A DNA stretch of 35,930 nt from Candidatus Odyssella sp. Its GTDB lineage: Bacteria > Pseudomonadota > Alphaproteobacteria > Paracaedibacterales > CAITNM01. The notes below the pieces were generated by a model. It did no database searches and was not told where the DNA came from. It saw only the letters and a program-made list of their open reading frames with translations. Shown here piece after piece: positions 34,652 to 35,930 of the stretch. The position numbers and the translations under genes are program-made. Location of the stretch: NCBI GenBank assembly GCA_020726185.1, contig DYTB01000013.1, forward strand, positions 1 through 35,930. Reading direction: 5' to 3'. Every line of letters begins with the position of its first letter. Positions within the stretch are counted from its first letter, which is position 1.

Positions 34652-35542
34652 CTAATCTAGTGTTTTTATATTGAATTCTTTGAGTATAGAGGCGTCTTCA
34701 CTAAAGGGGGCTTCTTCTTTAAATGCTTCTGTAAGTTCAGGGCCATCTAAAATTATGTCGAGTACAATGTCTGTTGGGGACAACGATTGCTGATCACTTA
34801 CTGAATTGCTAGGGAGATGTATGGGAGCGTTATCAGGTGCGACTAATCCAGAATGAGTCACGTTACTAGATAGCATTAAGAGTGATGGCAATATGAGCGG
34901 TTGTCCATTTAGTAGAAGTTGAGGGTTAGATAAAAGATGGGAGCCACCTGAAGGTACTGATGAATAAGGTAGTTGTGCGTGTAAAACACTATTTGTGACC
35001 GTGGGGTGTAGAACTTTCTTCTTATTAGTACTGCTTGAACTAACTGAAGGAAGTGCTGAAAAAACTTGCTGTAGTGTTGCAGTAGGGGCTTCTTCCAAAT
35101 GCTTTTCATGTGAGGCTGTACGTTTTTTATTTGTTCTTCCTAAATCTGATCTGTGTTGTGAATGCCAAATATTTTTTAAGTGTAAGTCTGTTCTTCTTTT
35201 TCCATTTGCTAATGTGAACAATGTTTTTGAAATTTTCCCCCATTGTGGACCGAGTCCCTGAACAGCTAATTCAAGTGTTGAAATTTCTGCATCAGAAAGT
35301 GGACTTTTATCTATCATTGGATCTAGGTGACACATATAGCGTTCACGACATTGCTTGTTTACCTTGCTTGTTTACCTTACCTTACCTGTAACCTCTGCAG
35401 CTATTGTTGACCAAGAGTCTCCACTATGCTTTTGAATGCTGTTCATTAACTGCATATCTTGCTCTTGGGTCCAGCAAGCCTTAGGAGCTGCATAACTGCA
35501 ATGTAGAGTTGCAAAAAACAACAAAAATAAGATTCTAATCAT
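34652..35542 (-). pseudogene. Secreted protein with two Myb/SANT repeats, interrupted by an in-frame stop
   Basis: Reading from the ATG at 35542, a signal peptide (MIRILFLLFFATLHCSYA) is followed by a first Myb repeat: CWTQEQDMQLM, then GDSWSTIAAEVTGK, then QCRERYMCHLDPMIDK. A second repeat follows: PLSDAEISTLELAVQGLG, then PQWGKISKTL, then GKRRTDLHLKNIWHS. This is the R2R3 order and linker of eukaryotic Myb proteins. A Ser/Pro-rich tail with an acidic end follows. A TAA at 35372-35374 stops the frame after codon 56. It lies in an expanded stretch of GGTAA and GGTAAACAAGCAA repeats. Removing 18 bp gives VTGKVNKQCRERY, the expected domain sequence. The part after the stop (34652-35335) remains open from an internal ATG but would lack the signal peptide and most of repeat one. 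Confidence 0.8.
35351..35388. repeat. Short nested direct repeats creating the stop in the Myb gene
   Basis: On the minus strand GGTAA occurs in tandem and GGTAAACAAGCAA occurs twice, back to back. The apparent excess over the conserved Myb sequence is 18 bp. That keeps the frame but brings in a TAA codon. Confidence 0.8.
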
Positions 35543-35759
35543 AAATATATAGTTTAATAATATGGTTTATTTTAAAATAATAGTTTAATTATATCCACTT
35601 CAATGCATAAATGTCATGGATAAAAATTTAACAAGAGTATTCTTAGCTTTAAAATTATCATGCACGGAGTCAATAAATGGTTAATAAACACCTTGAATTT
35701 AAGAAAGTAAGATGTAGTTCTGTTTTTCATAAAATATTGATATAACTGAATCTTATTCC

Positions 35760-35788
35760 TTGACATAATCTATGTTTTTCGCTTTATT
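35760..35788 (+). promoter_or_regulatory. groES: Predicted groES promoter
   Basis: A consensus -35 TTGACA (35760-35765), a 17-bp spacer and TTTATT (35783-35788) abut the CIRCE operator. The -35 is preceded by CC, and CCTTGACAT could also suit a heat-shock sigma factor. The 317 bp between the Myb gene and groES hold only this control region; 35543-35759 is AT-rich with nothing else recognisable. Confidence 0.6.
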
Positions 35789-35813
35789 AGCACTCATAAA
35801 GATTGAGTGCTAA
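35787..35813. promoter_or_regulatory. CIRCE operator (HrcA binding site)
   Basis: The inverted repeat TTAGCACTC-N9-GAGTGCTAA is a perfect match to the CIRCE consensus. HrcA bound here blocks groE transcription and releases on heat or misfolding stress. It overlaps the predicted -10 box. Confidence 0.96.
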
Positions 35814-35859
35814 CAGCTCAATTTTGAACTTTAAAAACTAAATCAAAAGGAGTGAGCAT

Positions 35860-35930
35860 ATGAAATTTCGCCCCCTGCATGACCGTGTAATGGTCAAACG
35901 CATTGAACAAGAAGGAAAAACTGCTGGCGG
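35860..35930 (+). CDS. groES: Co-chaperonin GroES, N-terminal part (runs off the window)
   Basis: GroES caps the GroEL folding chamber. The visible codons read MKFRPLHDRVMVKRIEQEGK then TAG, the standard GroES start. An AAAAGGAG ribosome-binding site at 35845-35852 precedes the ATG. With a perfect CIRCE operator and promoter upstream it is expected to lead a groESL operon; groEL would lie beyond the right edge. Confidence 0.95.
   Translation, partial: MKFRPLHDRVMVKRIEQEGKTAG

Overview
The window looks like the chromosome of a low-GC alphaproteobacterium, most likely an intracellular symbiont of a protist of the Holosporales/Paracaedibacter type. The housekeeping genes are alphaproteobacterial: a TrcR (DUF1013) regulator, the rpsB-tsf-pyrH set, gltX, tatA and a groES preceded by a perfect CIRCE operator. 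Between them sit many single genes that start with a signal peptide and carry repeats, eukaryote-like domains or toxin domains. The host assignment is inference; no rRNA or tRNA gene is present to confirm it.

Layout. Positions 1-780 (minus): the start of mdh, translationally coupled to an alpha/beta-hydrolase. 1000-3925 (plus): a metabolite:H+ symporter-type MFS protein, a 45-residue membrane peptide and an amino-acid antiporter. 4011-5585: a secreted cysteine-phytase-like phosphatase and a secreted protein of 35-residue repeats. 5741-11487: a tight tkt-maeB-pepA operon (central carbon metabolism and peptide turnover). 11549-14505: a secreted repeat gene flanked by a second, diverged copy of the 3' end of pepA, another secreted protein, and a Bax-inhibitor-1 family protein. 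14676-18407: a HAD hydrolase broken by a 16-bp tandem duplication, a small membrane protein, tatA-gltX, and a secreted orphan. 18570-22551: LysE-type exporter, MFS protein, then trcR-trhO-ruvX. 22548-26221 (minus): a 900-residue secreted protein flanked by a second copy of the ruvX 3' end, and a response-regulator receiver domain carrying a signal peptide. 26413-28961: rpsB-tsf-pyrH with a structured leader. 28976-32753 (minus): two secreted proteins ending in YoeB-like and HicA-like RNase-toxin domains. 32951-33505: frr. 33542-35542 (minus): two secreted proteins with Myb/SANT domains, both disrupted. 35760-35930: groES promoter, CIRCE operator and gene start.

The main story is a set of candidate effectors set into a housekeeping backbone. 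They are usually inserted convergently just after a housekeeping gene (pepA, ruvX, pyrH, frr). In two cases the insertion has left a second, in-frame 3' end of the housekeeping gene at the far side. In both pairs the two copies differ mainly at synonymous sites, so each evolved as part of a working gene. This is what an integrating element that brings its own replacement 3' end would leave, and no recombinase is visible here. Several candidate effectors carry domains unusual for exported bacterial proteins: Myb/SANT, a phospho-receiver, an inositol-phosphatase-like PTP, and type II toxin RNases with no antitoxin next to them. At least three genes have been broken recently by short duplications or homopolymer changes, and two repeat genes contain near-perfect tandem units, so this gene set is changing fast.
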